Positions 52,513-62,511 of a stretch of 64,000 bases of DNA are shown in pieces. A program made the position numbers and the translations under genes. A model generated the notes under the pieces. It worked only from the letters and a program-made list of their open reading frames with translations. It made no database searches and was not told the DNA's origin. How positions within the stretch are numbered: the first letter of the stretch is position 1; every line of letters begins with the position of its first letter. Origin of the DNA: Pannonibacter tanglangensis (GTDB lineage Bacteria; Pseudomonadota; Alphaproteobacteria; Rhizobiales; Stappiaceae); the NCBI RefSeq assembly GCF_009915685.1, contig NZ_JAABLP010000005.1. One strand, given 5' to 3'.

Positions 52513-53421
52513 TCAGCGGACCAGAACGCTGGCCGGATCGGCCTTGTAGGCTTCGGCGGTGTAGGTCGGCCGGTCCTTGAGGCTGTCGGCGGTGAAGGGC
52601 GTGTCGATCTTCAGCGTCCCGTCGGCGAGGCGATAGATCGCCAGGGTGTCGGCGGCGAGGGCGACCGGCTTTGCCCCGATGCCAAGAACGCCGCCAACAT
52701 CAACGACATAGGCCTCGACGAGGCCGTCCGCGGACATCAGCACGTCGCTGACGCTGCCGAGCGGTGCCTGGGCGGCGCCGTTCACCTGCGAACCGACAAG
52801 CTCGCCGGCGCCGATCGTGGTGCGATCCACCAGCATCCTGTCACTGCCGGAAACCGGTCCCGTCTCGCCGCTGGTGGTCACGCCGACCGCCGTCTTCGGC
52901 TGCGGCGTCGCCTCACCCATGCCGATGGACTGCATCAGCTTTTCCGTCGCGCTCGGCCCTGTCAGCACAGAGCGGTCAAAGGACGGGGCCGCTTCCAGCT
53001 GGGCCCTGGTCAGGGGAACGACCAGCCAGCTCGTGCCCCCCTGTTCCATCCAGCGAACCTGGTCGAAGGACACGGCCACGTCCTTCTCGCCCATGCCCAG
53101 AACCCCGCCCACGCCGATGATCAGTGCCTCGGCGGTGCCATCGCGGCTCATCACCAGATCGTTCACCGTGCCGATGTTGTCGGCCGTGTTGTTCGGGTCT
53201 GCAAACACCTGTTTGCCGATCAGGCTGCTCGCCAGGATCTGTCCGGCGATTGCCTGGCCAGACGTGATGCTGGCATTGCCGGCAGCGGGGGAGGTAAGGA
53301 TAAAGATCGGCGAGCCAGTCGAACGCGCCTCACTGTTCGATGTCGTTTCGGTCTGTGCGTAAGCAGAGCTTGTAAAGAGTACAGCCGTCACGGCCGTCGT
53401 CGCAAGCATTGCGCGAAGCAT
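52513..53421 (-). CDS. Exported protein with two PRC-barrel domains
   Basis: 302 residues from ATG 53421, with GGAGAA upstream. A signal peptide ends at AYAQ (about residue 23). Two PRC-barrel domains follow: one around GKQVFADPNNTADNIGTVND with EALIIGVGGVLGMG, the second around ELVGSQVNGAAQAPLGSVSD with EAYVVDVGGVLGIG. PRC-barrel proteins act as small scaffolds, often with stress or photosynthetic partners. A consensus EcfG promoter stands upstream, so it is a predicted general stress gene. It probably works in the periplasm. Confidence 0.88.
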   Translation of the reverse strand: MLRAMLATTAVTAVLFTSSAYAQTETTSNSEARSTGSPIFILTSPAAGNASITSGQAIAGQILASSLIGKQVFADPNNTADNIGTVNDLVMSRDGTAEALIIGVGGVLGMGEKDVAVSFDQVRWMEQGGTSWLVVPLTRAQLEAAPSFDRSVLTGPSATEKLMQSIGMGEATPQPKTAVGVTTSGETGPVSGSDRMLVDRTTIGAGELVGSQVNGAAQAPLGSVSDVLMSADGLVEAYVVDVGGVLGIGAKPVALAADTLAIYRLADGTLKIDTPFTADSLKDRPTYTAEAYKADPASVLVR

Positions 53422-53507
53422 GAGCGTTCTCCATGTCAGTGTCGAATTCAGTTGTCGATCGAATGTTCGCGGGGAAACGCGAGGTCTGATCTTTTTGACA
53501 TCTGGAA

Positions 53508-53532
53508 AACGCCCGGATCTCGGATTGGTTCC
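53508..53532 (-). promoter_or_regulatory. EcfG-dependent promoter of the PRC-barrel gene
   Basis: On the minus strand GGAAC (53528-53532), 16 bases, CGTT (53508-53511). It is 86 bases before the ATG and identical in layout to the promoters of phyR and nepR. Confidence 0.82.
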
Positions 53533-53585
53533 CCAAAAAATACCGGAGGACGAACGGACGGTCGTCGGACACTCTGGACCAAATG

Positions 53586-53613
53586 AAAAGGGCGGCACCC
53601 GCCGGTACCGCCC
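53586..53613 (-). terminator. Rho-independent terminator of the carbohydrate ABC operon
   Basis: On the minus strand a 10-bp stem (GGGCGGTACC with its near-complement) followed by TTTT, starting 26 bases after the ATPase stop. This is a clear end to the operon. Confidence 0.82.
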
Positions 53614-53639
53614 CGTGTTCCGTAGTCAGGTTGAGCCGG

Positions 53640-54728
<1,089 letters not shown>

Positions 54729-54731
54729 GTC

Positions 54732-55613
54732 TTATCCCTTCACGGCGCCCGCCATGAGACCGCGCACGAAATAGCGGCCGGCGACGATGTAGACGAAGAG
54801 CGTCGGCAGGGCCGCGATGACGGCGGCAGCCATGTCGACGTTGTATTCCTTGACGCCCGTCGAGGACGAGACGAGGTTGTTCAGCGCCACCGTCATCGGG
54901 GCGGACTCTCCGGAGGCGAAGGACACGCCGAACAGGAAGTCGTTCCAGATGTTGGTGAACTGGTAGATCACCGTGACGACGATGATCGGGCCGGACGACG
55001 GCAGCAGGATCCGCCAGAAGATGCGGAAGAAGCCGGCCCCGTCGATCATCGCGGACTTGATCAGCTCGTCCGGGAAGGCCTCGTAGTAGTTGCGGAAGAA
55101 CAGCGTGGTGAAGCCGAGGCCATAGATGACGTGGACCATCACCAGCCCTGCCGTGGAATTCGACAGGCCCAGGATACCAAGCACCCGCGCCATCGGGATC
55201 AGCACCGCCTGGAAGGGAATGAAGCAGGCGAACAGCATCATCCCGAAGACGATCTTGTGCCCCGGAAAGCGCCACTTCGTCAGGACATAGCCGTTCAGCG
55301 CCCCGAGCAGCGTGGAAATCACCACGGCCGGAACGACCATCTTCAGCGAGTTCCAGAAGTAGCCCTTGATGCCGGTGCAGGTCACACCGATGCAGGCCTC
55401 GCCCCAGGCGCGGACCCAGGCATCGAGACTGGGCGAGGCGGGCAGGGCCATCATGTCGCCCGTGCGGATCTCGTCCAGCGTCTTCAGCGACGTGGTCAGC
55501 ATCACGTAGAGCGGCGTCAGGTAAATGAGCGCGAAGACCAGCAGCGCGCCGTAGATGAAGTACCGGGCCGCGCGGGCGGATCCGGGGGAAACGGAATCGG
55601 CGGGCGCGCTCAA
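54732..55613 (-). CDS. Carbohydrate ABC transporter permease (second)
   Basis: 293 residues, six membrane helices; the EAA loop is EAFPDELIKSAMIDGAGFFR followed by IFWRILLP, of CUT1 type. A signal-anchor helix (YFIYGALLVFALIYLTPLYV) starts the protein. It starts in an ATGA overlap with the first permease gene. It forms the channel with that protein and moves a sugar or glycoside into the cytoplasm. Confidence 0.94.
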   Translation of the reverse strand: MSAPADSVSPGSARAARYFIYGALLVFALIYLTPLYVMLTTSLKTLDEIRTGDMMALPASPSLDAWVRAWGEACIGVTCTGIKGYFWNSLKMVVPAVVISTLLGALNGYVLTKWRFPGHKIVFGMMLFACFIPFQAVLIPMARVLGILGLSNSTAGLVMVHVIYGLGFTTLFFRNYYEAFPDELIKSAMIDGAGFFRIFWRILLPSSGPIIVVTVIYQFTNIWNDFLFGVSFASGESAPMTVALNNLVSSSTGVKEYNVDMAAAVIAALPTLFVYIVAGRYFVRGLMAGAVKG

Positions 55614-56533
55614 CGGTCTTTCTCCCTGAGTTCGGAATAGAGATAGGGCACGATGATCGCGGCGATGCCCATCAGCATCATCACCGCGCTGGCAGAGCCG
55701 ACCGCCATCTGGTTCCGGGTGAAGGTGTAGGAATACATGAAGGTCGAGGGCAGCTCGGTCGCATTGCCGGGCCCGCCACCCGTCAGGGCGATGACCAGGT
55801 CGTAGGACTTGATCGCCATGTGGGCGAGCACGATCAGCGCCGACAGGAACACCGGCCGCAGCAGCGGCAGGATGATGCGACGGTAGATCGACACGGTGCT
55901 GGCGCCGTCGATCTGGGCGGCCTTGATGATCTCGCTGTCGATGCCGCGCAGTCCGGCGAGGAACATGGCCATGACGAAGCCGGAGGCCTGCCAGACACCG
56001 GCGATGACGATCGTGTAGATCGCCATGTCCTTGTTCACCAGCCAGTCGAAGGTGAAGCTTTCCCAGCCGAGATTGCGCATCGTGTTCTCAAGCCCGAGGC
56101 CCGGGTTCAGGAACCATTTCCAGGCCGTGCCGGTCACCACGAAGGACAGGGCCATGGGATAGAGGAAGATCGGCCGGAGCACGCCTTCACCGCGGATCCG
56201 CTGGTCGAGCAGGATCGCCAGCAGCAGGCCGATCGCGATGCAGGCCGACATGTAGAGGATGCCGAAGATCGCCAGGTTGCCCAGGGCCATGTGCCAGTTC
56301 GGCTGCGACCAGAGGCGGATGTAGGCGTCAAAGCCGGCAAAGCTATAGACCGGCAGGATCCTTGACGTGGTGAAGGACAGGGTCAGCGTCCAGATGATGA
56401 ACCCGTAGACGAAGACCAGGATGAGCGCGAAGGAGGGAGCGAGGACGAGGCGCGGCAGCCCGTCACGGAGCCGGTCGGCCAGACCACGGTGCACGGGCGG
56501 CCGGGCCGCCATTGCGCTTGATGTGCCGTTCAT
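55610..56533 (-). CDS. Carbohydrate ABC transporter permease (first)
   Basis: 307 residues from ATG 56533, with AGGAAC upstream. Six membrane helices; the EAA-type loop reads GIDSEIIKAAQIDGASTVSI followed by YRRIILP. CUT1 family, partner of the following permease. The fold and the neighbouring binding protein resemble glucose/mannose (Gts-like) or alpha-glucoside systems. Confidence 0.93.
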   Translation of the reverse strand: MNGTSSAMAARPPVHRGLADRLRDGLPRLVLAPSFALILVFVYGFIIWTLTLSFTTSRILPVYSFAGFDAYIRLWSQPNWHMALGNLAIFGILYMSACIAIGLLLAILLDQRIRGEGVLRPIFLYPMALSFVVTGTAWKWFLNPGLGLENTMRNLGWESFTFDWLVNKDMAIYTIVIAGVWQASGFVMAMFLAGLRGIDSEIIKAAQIDGASTVSIYRRIILPLLRPVFLSALIVLAHMAIKSYDLVIALTGGGPGNATELPSTFMYSYTFTRNQMAVGSASAVMMLMGIAAIIVPYLYSELREKDR

Positions 56534-56604
56534 GAGTTCTGTTCCTGCCTGAATGTGGCGAAAGGCGTGCCGGCACGCGCAAGCTGCCGGTCACGCCTCC
56601 CGAT

Positions 56605-56626
56605 CGGCAGCGGTGATCCGCTGCCG
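56605..56626 (-). other. Stem-loop between the binding-protein and permease genes
   Basis: Perfect 9-bp stem CGGCAGCGG with its complement around TGAT. No T run follows. Such hairpins after binding-protein genes usually protect the upstream mRNA and lower read-through to the permeases. Confidence 0.6.
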
Positions 56627-56640
56627 TGCCATCGTCTCGC

Positions 56641-57888
56641 TTACTGGGCCGCAGCCACGGCTTCCGGCAGACGCTTCACGGCTTCATCCGTGGTGATCTG
56701 GCCGTTGAGGTGCTGGGTGACCACGTCGAAGATCGCGCTCTTCACCGCGGACGGCTGGGCATGGCCATGGGCCAGCGACCCTGCCAGGTTGCCGGTCTTG
56801 CTGGCATCGGCCAGATCCTGCATGCCCTTCTTGCCGCAGTCGTCGAAGGCGGTGTCGGCCACGTCAACGCGGGCCGGCACGGAGCCCTTCACCACGTTGA
56901 AGGACGACTGGAAGGCCGGATCCATGACGGCGGCCGCCATCTTGAGCTGTGCGCTGCGTTCCTCGCCCTCGCCGATGTCGAACATCACGAACTGGTCGGA
57001 GTTGAACAGCACCGACCCCTGGGTGCCGGGGAAGCGGATGCAGACGAAGTCGGTGCCCGGCTTCTGGCCGGCGCGCAGGAACTCGCCCTTGGCCCAGTCG
57101 CCCATCTGCTGGGCGCCGGCCTTGCCTTCGATGACCATGGCCGACGACAGGTTCCAGTCACGGCCGGAGAAGTTCGGGTCGAAGTAGGCGCGCAGCTTGC
57201 TCATCGCCTCGAAGACTTCCTTCATCTTGTCGCCGCCGAGCGCTGCCGGGTCGGCTTCGATGACGGCCTTCTGGTAGAACTCCATGCCGCCGAGCGAGAG
57301 CACGACCGCCTCCCACAGCGTGCCGTCCTGCCAGGGCTGACCACCATGCGCCAGCGGCACGATGCCCTGCGCCTTGAAGGCGTCCAGCATCTTCAGCAGG
57401 TCGTCGAAGGTCTCGGGGGCCTTGCCACCGGCCTTGTCAAAGGCGGCCTTGTTGATCCAGAGCCAGTTGGTCGAGTGGACGTTCACCGGCGCGGCGATCC
57501 ACTTGCCGTCATGCTTGGAGAATTCCTGCAGGGCCGCCGGGACGACCATGTCCCAGTTTTCCTTCTGGGCCAGCTCGTTGAGGTCGCCGAGGACCCCCAT
57601 GGCGGACCAGTCCTTGATGTCGAAGCCGAGCATCTGCACGGCGGTCGGCGCATCGCCGGCGGTGACGCGGGCGCGCAGCGCGGTCATGGCCTGGACGCCG
57701 GACCCGCCGGCAACCGGCATGTCCTTCCAGCCCACGCCCTGGCCAGCCAGGTTGTCCTTGAGAACGTTCAGGGCCGCAGCTTCGCCGCCGGCGGTCCACC
57801 AGTGCAGGACCTCGACTTCCTCGGCAGCGTGCGCGGATCCGGCGACAAGCGCCATGAGCGCGACGCCAGCGGCCAGTTTCTTCAACAT
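56641..57888 (-). CDS. Carbohydrate ABC transporter substrate-binding protein
   Basis: 415 residues from ATG 57888, with GAGGAAA upstream. A signal peptide ends AGSAHA (about 22). The mature start EEVEVLHWWTAGGEAAAL and the later block VNVHSTNWLWINKAAFDKAG are typical of family-1 solute-binding proteins close to glucose/mannose binders. First gene of the operon, divergent from the LacI-type regulator; an 18-bp palindrome lies 39 bases before the ATG. Confidence 0.92.
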   Translation of the reverse strand: MLKKLAAGVALMALVAGSAHAAEEVEVLHWWTAGGEAAALNVLKDNLAGQGVGWKDMPVAGGSGVQAMTALRARVTAGDAPTAVQMLGFDIKDWSAMGVLGDLNELAQKENWDMVVPAALQEFSKHDGKWIAAPVNVHSTNWLWINKAAFDKAGGKAPETFDDLLKMLDAFKAQGIVPLAHGGQPWQDGTLWEAVVLSLGGMEFYQKAVIEADPAALGGDKMKEVFEAMSKLRAYFDPNFSGRDWNLSSAMVIEGKAGAQQMGDWAKGEFLRAGQKPGTDFVCIRFPGTQGSVLFNSDQFVMFDIGEGEERSAQLKMAAAVMDPAFQSSFNVVKGSVPARVDVADTAFDDCGKKGMQDLADASKTGNLAGSLAHGHAQPSAVKSAIFDVVTQHLNGQITTDEAVKRLPEAVAAAQ

Positions 57889-57927
57889 GTCTATTTCCTC
57901 CCAAAGTCCGGCGTATCCGGTGGGCAT

Positions 57928-57945
57928 ATTTGTAACGTTACAAAT
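57928..57945. promoter_or_regulatory. LacI-type operator, perfect 18-bp palindrome
   Basis: ATTTGTAACGTTACAAAT, with the central CG typical of LacI-family sites. It lies 39 bases before the binding-protein ATG and is probably bound by the regulator encoded divergently. Confidence 0.8.
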
Positions 57946-58061
57946 CGGGGGTCTGTCAAGAGGCATGTCGCGCTTCCATTTTCATGATTAAAAACAACAT
58001 GATATTGATTTATTTCAGGAAAATTGGATTCCTAAAAATAATGCTCCGCCGTCTTGGAAAT

Positions 58062-58073
58062 TGAAACGTTTCA
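58062..58073. promoter_or_regulatory. Second LacI-type operator, 12-bp palindrome
   Basis: TGAAACGTTTCA, with the same central ACGT as the site at 57928-57945. It lies 44 bases before the regulator ATG, which suggests autoregulation; the distance between palindrome centres is about 131 bases, enough for looping. Confidence 0.65.
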
Positions 58074-58117
58074 TTGCATGCTGCGCGGATGCCGGGAAGG
58101 CAGGAAGTGGACCCCAG

Positions 58118-59155
58118 ATGAACAAGCGGCAGGCCAGCCAGCGACCGACGCTCAGAACCATTGCCCAGATGTCCGGTCTGGCGGTCACGACGGTCTCGCG
58201 CGCGCTGGCGGACGACCCTCACATCGCGCAGGAAACCCGGGACAGGGTGCGCAAGCTCGCGGACGAGGTCGGCTATGCGCCGGACCGCGCGGCGCAGCGC
58301 CTGCGCACGGGCAAGACCAACGTCATCAGCCTCATCCTCAACCCGCATGACGAGATCCTCGGCTTCGGAACCTCGATCATCCGCGGCATCACGGTGGCCC
58401 TGCGCGGAACGCCCTATCATCTCGTCGTGATGCCGGATTTCGCCGACAGCGAGCCGCTGGAACAGGTCAGCCGCATCGTGCGCAACCATCTCGCGGACGG
58501 TGTCATCTTTTCACGCACGGAACCTGACGATGCGCGGATCCGCTTCCTGCTCGAGCGCGGCTTTCCCTTCGTCAGCCATGGCCGCTCGGAACTGGCGACG
58601 CCGCATCCCTTCGTCGATTATGACAACTACACCTTTGCCCGCCAGGCGACGCAGCGCCTGATCGCCGCCGGCAGCGAGCGGCCGGCGATCCTGTTGCCGC
58701 CCCGCCGCTTCACCTTCGCGAACCATCAGCTGCACGGGTTCATGTCGGCCGTGCGGGAGCATGGCGTGGCGCACGAGATCCTGACCGACATCACGCTGGA
58801 CACGCCGGGGGAGCTGATCGAGGCCCGGCTGCGGGCGCGGCTCGGGCTGCCCGGCGCACCCGACGGCCTGGTCTGTGCCGGCGAGGTCTCGGCACTGGCC
58901 GCGATCGCGGCGGCGGTCGACCGGGGACTGGAGCCCGGCCGGGACTTCCACATCGTGGTCAAGCAGACCTCGACCCTCTTCAGCCACGTCCGCCCCCGCG
59001 TTGCCAGCATCTACGAGGATCTGACGGAGGCGGGCGAGCACATGGGCCATTTCATCCTGCGCCGGATTGCCGGCGAACCGGCGGAGGCCCTGCAGTTCCT
59101 TCAGGTTCCGCCCGACCCGGTCGACGTGCCCGCCCCGGCCGTCCGGACCGCATAG
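58118..59155 (+). CDS. LacI-family transcriptional regulator
   Basis: 345 residues from ATG 58118, with GGAAG upstream. The DNA-binding head is TLRTIAQMSGLAVTTVSRAL followed by the hinge YAPDRAAQRLRTGKTN. The rest is a type I periplasmic-binding fold that senses a sugar or its phosphate. It is divergent from the ABC operon and 57 bases upstream of the AGE-family isomerase gene, so it probably controls both in response to the transported sugar. Confidence 0.93.
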   Translation: MNKRQASQRPTLRTIAQMSGLAVTTVSRALADDPHIAQETRDRVRKLADEVGYAPDRAAQRLRTGKTNVISLILNPHDEILGFGTSIIRGITVALRGTPYHLVVMPDFADSEPLEQVSRIVRNHLADGVIFSRTEPDDARIRFLLERGFPFVSHGRSELATPHPFVDYDNYTFARQATQRLIAAGSERPAILLPPRRFTFANHQLHGFMSAVREHGVAHEILTDITLDTPGELIEARLRARLGLPGAPDGLVCAGEVSALAAIAAAVDRGLEPGRDFHIVVKQTSTLFSHVRPRVASIYEDLTEAGEHMGHFILRRIAGEPAEALQFLQVPPDPVDVPAPAVRTA

Positions 59156-59212
59156 CCCCCCTGCAATCCCTGCCTTGAGATGGCCGCACGCCCGGCCCGG
59201 AGTGATGACAGC

Positions 59213-60457
59213 ATGACCGACCGCATTCCCCTCGCCAGCCCCGCCCGCGAGACCGACTGGCTGACCGATCCGGTCCACCGCGCCTTCCTGCGCCGGGAGG
59301 CTGCCCGGCAGTTCGCCTTCTTCGACGCCAGCCTCCGGGCCGGGGGCGGGTTCTGGACGCTGGACTACGAAGGCCGGCCGCTGCGCGACGAGCCGCAGGA
59401 ACTCCACACCACGACACGGCTGGTCCACTCCTATGCCCTCGGCAAGCAGGCCGGGCTGGTCATCTCAGATGACGTCATTGACCAGGGCATGAGCTATCTC
59501 TGGTCGCATCATCGCGACGCGGATCATGGCGGATATGTCTGGGCGCTGGACGACACGGGCGTGGCCGACGGGCGCAAACTCGCCTATGGCCACGTCTTCG
59601 TGCTGCTGGCAGGGGCCAGCGCCCTCGATGCAGGCCATCCCGACGCGCGGCGGCTGATCGATGACGTCATGGCGATCATCGACCGTCAATTCTGGGAAGA
59701 GGACAACGGTCTTCTCTGCGATGAATACAACCGCGACTGGACGCCGTTTTCGACCTATCGCGGCATGAATGCCAACATGCATGGCATCGAGGCGATGCTG
59801 ACGGCCTTCGAGGCGACGGGGGACCAGCTGTTCCTGACCCGCGCCGGCCGGATCCTCGACTTTTTCGTCGGTCGCATCGCGCCGGCCCATGGCTGGCGGC
59901 TGCCGGAACATTACAAGGCCGACTGGAGCGTTGATGCGGCCTATGCCGGCAACCCGATGTTCCGCCCGGCCGGCACCACGCCGGGCCACTCCTTCGAGCT
60001 CGGACGGCTGCTGCTGCAGTACTGGGATCTGGCGGGACGTCCGGCCGGCGACATGGCTGCCAGCGCAAGGCGCCTGATCGAGCAGGCGCTGGCGGACGCC
60101 TGGAACGAGGCGCGCGGCGGCTTTGCCTATACGCTGAAGTTCGACGGCTCGGTCGACAATCCGAACCGCTACTGGTGGCCGGTGACCGAGGCAATCGGGG
60201 CCATTGCTACGCTGATGAAGCTCGATCCGCAGCCGTCGGACCACGTGTGGTACGCCCGGCTGTGGCGCTTTGCGGAGACGCATCTGATCGACCACGCGCG
60301 CGGCGGCTGGTTCCCCGAGCTGGCGGCCGACGACAGCCTGGCGATGACCCAGTTCAAGGGCAAGCCGGACATCTATCATTCGGTGCAGGCAGCACTGTTC
60401 CCGCTGGTGCCTGGTCTGTCGCGCATGTCGAAGGGCCTGGCCGCGCTGACGGACTGA
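59213..60457 (+). CDS. AGE-family sugar isomerase/epimerase
   Basis: 414 residues from ATG 59213, with GGAG upstream. The (alpha/alpha)6-barrel family is recognised by RGMNANMHGIEAMLTAFEAT, PGHSFELGRLLLQYW, YWWPVTEAIGAI and YHSVQAALFPL, containing the conserved catalytic His residues. Relatives are N-acylglucosamine 2-epimerase, mannose isomerase and the sulfoquinovose isomerase YihS. Given the glucose/mannose-like ABC system a mannose-fructose type isomerase is likely, but sulfoquinovose cannot be excluded. It is followed by a terminator. Confidence 0.85.
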   Translation: MTDRIPLASPARETDWLTDPVHRAFLRREAARQFAFFDASLRAGGGFWTLDYEGRPLRDEPQELHTTTRLVHSYALGKQAGLVISDDVIDQGMSYLWSHHRDADHGGYVWALDDTGVADGRKLAYGHVFVLLAGASALDAGHPDARRLIDDVMAIIDRQFWEEDNGLLCDEYNRDWTPFSTYRGMNANMHGIEAMLTAFEATGDQLFLTRAGRILDFFVGRIAPAHGWRLPEHYKADWSVDAAYAGNPMFRPAGTTPGHSFELGRLLLQYWDLAGRPAGDMAASARRLIEQALADAWNEARGGFAYTLKFDGSVDNPNRYWWPVTEAIGAIATLMKLDPQPSDHVWYARLWRFAETHLIDHARGGWFPELAADDSLAMTQFKGKPDIYHSVQAALFPLVPGLSRMSKGLAALTD

Positions 60458-60497
60458 CGCGGGACCGGTTCGCAACGCCAAAGCGTCGCATGGAAAT

Positions 60498-60538
60498 CCC
60501 CTTCAGGCTCGGTTATTGTGAATCGGAAGGGGCTTTTT
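60498..60538 (+). terminator. Rho-independent terminator after the AGE gene
   Basis: Stem CCCCTTC with GAAGGGG, an inner CGGTT/AATCG stem, and CTTTTT after it. The next gene starts 5 bases later, so this hairpin is also its leader and could attenuate it. Confidence 0.7.
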
Positions 60539-60542
60539 CGTG

Positions 60543-60941
60543 ATGACGCGACCGCTGACAGCCATCGCTGCATGCTTGCGCATTTTGTGCGCAATGGCGG
60601 TCTTTGCCCTCAGCTTCGTGCATCACCCGCCGGCGAGCGTCGCGCGGGGCATCCCCCAGTCCGAGCTGGCGCAGTACATCCTGCCAGACGGAACCCTGCC
60701 CGTCCTGTGCCTGACGGTCACCGAAGACGGCACGACCAAGACCAAACACGTCGCGGTGTCCGAATGTGCGGCCTGCCGCATCGGCGACGCCGCCGTCGTG
60801 CCGGACCCGCTCGATCTGGAAGGCCGGCGCCTCGATCTTGCGCCAGCGCCCCTGTGGCCGGCCATCGGCCGCCCCGCGGTTGCCGAACGCCTGGCCGACG
60901 ACGCGCCCCCACGCGCTCCGCCCCATCCTCATTCCGCCTGA
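60543..60941 (+). CDS. Small exported Cys-containing protein, possibly DUF2946-like
   Basis: 132 residues. A hydrophobic N-terminal segment (ILCAMAVFALSFVHHPPASV) looks like a signal or anchor. Then come LPVLCLTVTEDG and SECAACRIGDAA with three Cys (C and C-x2-C), and a Pro/Ala-rich tail with several His. The layout resembles DUF2946 proteins linked to metal (copper) handling, but the match is weak. It directly follows a terminator hairpin and precedes the Crp/FNR gene by 75 bases. Confidence 0.5.
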   Translation: MTRPLTAIAACLRILCAMAVFALSFVHHPPASVARGIPQSELAQYILPDGTLPVLCLTVTEDGTTKTKHVAVSECAACRIGDAAVVPDPLDLEGRRLDLAPAPLWPAIGRPAVAERLADDAPPRAPPHPHSA

Positions 60942-61016
60942 GCCGTGACCGGTTCCGACCGGTTTCCGTGGTCCAGCGTCTGCGCGCGCAGCCTGCTGCC
61001 GTGCTGACCCAGCCGG

Positions 61017-61694
61017 ATGATCCCCATGCTTGCAGCCTCGAAACCCTTCAGTGGGACCGCCGTCGTACCGATCGACGGCCTGCTCCGCACGTGCAACCAG
61101 ACCGAAAGCCGGATCGCGACGATCCCGCCCCGCACCCGCCTGTTTCTTCCGGGCATCGACCGGAGCGAGACCTTCCGCATCCGCACCGGGTGCATTGCGC
61201 TGTTCCAGCTGCTGCCCGACGGCCGGCGGCAGATCGTCGACATTCTCGGGCCGGACCGCCTGTTCGGCCGCGGCATTTCCGATCTGCATCAGTGCGGGGC
61301 CGAGGCGCTCTGCGAGACCGAGGTTGAGCTGGTGACAGCCGTTCGCCGGTCGCTTGATGCCGAGATCAACCAGGCAGTGCGGCTGATGCTGCGCCGGGCG
61401 CAGGCCCACGCGACACTCCTCGGCCGCAAGACCGCCGGCGAGCGGATTGCGTCGGCCCTGATCGACCTGGCCGGACAGTTCGCCGGGGAGGCCAGCAGCC
61501 GGTTCCAGTTGCACCTGACCCGGACCGACCTGGCGGACTGGCTCGGCCTGACGCTCGAGACGGTCAGCCGTTACCTGAACCGCTTCCGCCGCGAGGGCCT
61601 CGTCAGTTTCGAGGGGCCGAGCCACATCTGCCTGCGCGATCGCGCCGGGCTGGAGCTGATTGCAGGGGGAAGAGACCTCGTCGACGCGCAATGA
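61017..61694 (+). CDS. Crp/FNR-family transcriptional regulator
   Basis: 225 residues from ATG 61017 (ATG 61026 is an alternative). An N-terminal cyclic-nucleotide-binding-like domain (CIALFQLLPDGRRQIVDILG) is followed by a helix-turn-helix TRTDLADWLGLTLETVSRYL. The ETVSR recognition helix fits FNR/FixK sites (TTGAT-N4-ATCAA). The N-terminal four-Cys iron-sulfur ligand set of true FNR is absent, so it is closer to FixK or Dnr types. Its target genes are unknown; no FNR box was found in the window. Confidence 0.88.
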   Translation: MIPMLAASKPFSGTAVVPIDGLLRTCNQTESRIATIPPRTRLFLPGIDRSETFRIRTGCIALFQLLPDGRRQIVDILGPDRLFGRGISDLHQCGAEALCETEVELVTAVRRSLDAEINQAVRLMLRRAQAHATLLGRKTAGERIASALIDLAGQFAGEASSRFQLHLTRTDLADWLGLTLETVSRYLNRFRREGLVSFEGPSHICLRDRAGLELIAGGRDLVDAQ

Positions 61695-61944
61695 GCGAAG
61701 CCGGCCCCGGGATCGCTTTCCGTGTCCGGGGCAAGCGGTGACGTCCGGCGTCGGCGCGACTCGCCCGATGGTTTCAAGGGTTGCCTCGGAGCCCTTGTGC
61801 CGGAGCGAGGACAGTGCGGCTGCAAACGCGCCCTGCACCCGCCTGTCCTCGCCGAGGCGTCCGCGGGGTCAGGCGCATCGCGCTGCCACCCGTGCAATGC
61901 CCTTGCCGCGCCGGGCGAGCCTGGGGTATGTGCGAGGGACAGCC

Positions 61945-62475
61945 ATGAGAGCGAGAGCGCCGATGAGATCCCTGGAAGCCCTGATCGAGAGGATCATCCT
62001 GTCCAGCCGCTGGATCCTCGTTGCCTTTTACCTCGGGCTGGTCGCCGCGCTGGCGGTCTATGCCGTGGCCTTCGGCTACAAGTTCCTGAAGGTCGCCCAG
62101 AATGTCTTCGTCTATGAAGACTTCCAGATGATCCTCGCCATGCTCAGCCTGATCGACGCGGCCCTGGTCGCCAGTCTCATCGTCATGGTGATGATTTCGG
62201 GCTACGAGAATTTCGTCAGCCGGTTCGACGATGCCAACGACGAGGTGTCCTTTCTCGGCAAGCTGGATGCCGGCAGCCTGAAGATCAAGGTCGCCTCCTC
62301 CATCGTTGCCATCTCCTCGATCCACCTGCTGCAGGTGTTCCTGAACGCGAACCAGTACACCGACAGCAAGCTGATGTGGCTGACGATCATCCATCTCGCC
62401 TTCGTGGCGTCGGCCGTAATGCTCGGCTATCTCGAAGTCATGATGAAGCAGAAGAAGGTGACGGGCGGCAGCTGA
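61945..62475 (+). CDS. YqhA/UPF0114-family membrane protein
   Basis: 176 residues from ATG 61945, chosen because GAGGGA lies 5 bases upstream (ATG 61963 is the alternative). Four membrane helices: SSRWILVAFYLGLVAALAVY, then the family block LSLIDAALVASLIVMVMISG, then YENFVSRFDD, and two C-terminal helices. The family is widespread and functionally unknown. The 250-base gap upstream holds nothing recognisable. Confidence 0.9.
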   Translation: MRARAPMRSLEALIERIILSSRWILVAFYLGLVAALAVYAVAFGYKFLKVAQNVFVYEDFQMILAMLSLIDAALVASLIVMVMISGYENFVSRFDDANDEVSFLGKLDAGSLKIKVASSIVAISSIHLLQVFLNANQYTDSKLMWLTIIHLAFVASAVMLGYLEVMMKQKKVTGGS

Positions 62476-62511
62476 GCCGGGCCGCCGTCCCCAGGTCCAG
62501 CGGCGACCCGA

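Noticed and set aside
61017..61694. Oxygen-sensing FNR proper
   Set aside because: The N-terminal Cys cluster needed for the iron-sulfur centre is missing; only the FNR-type recognition helix is present.
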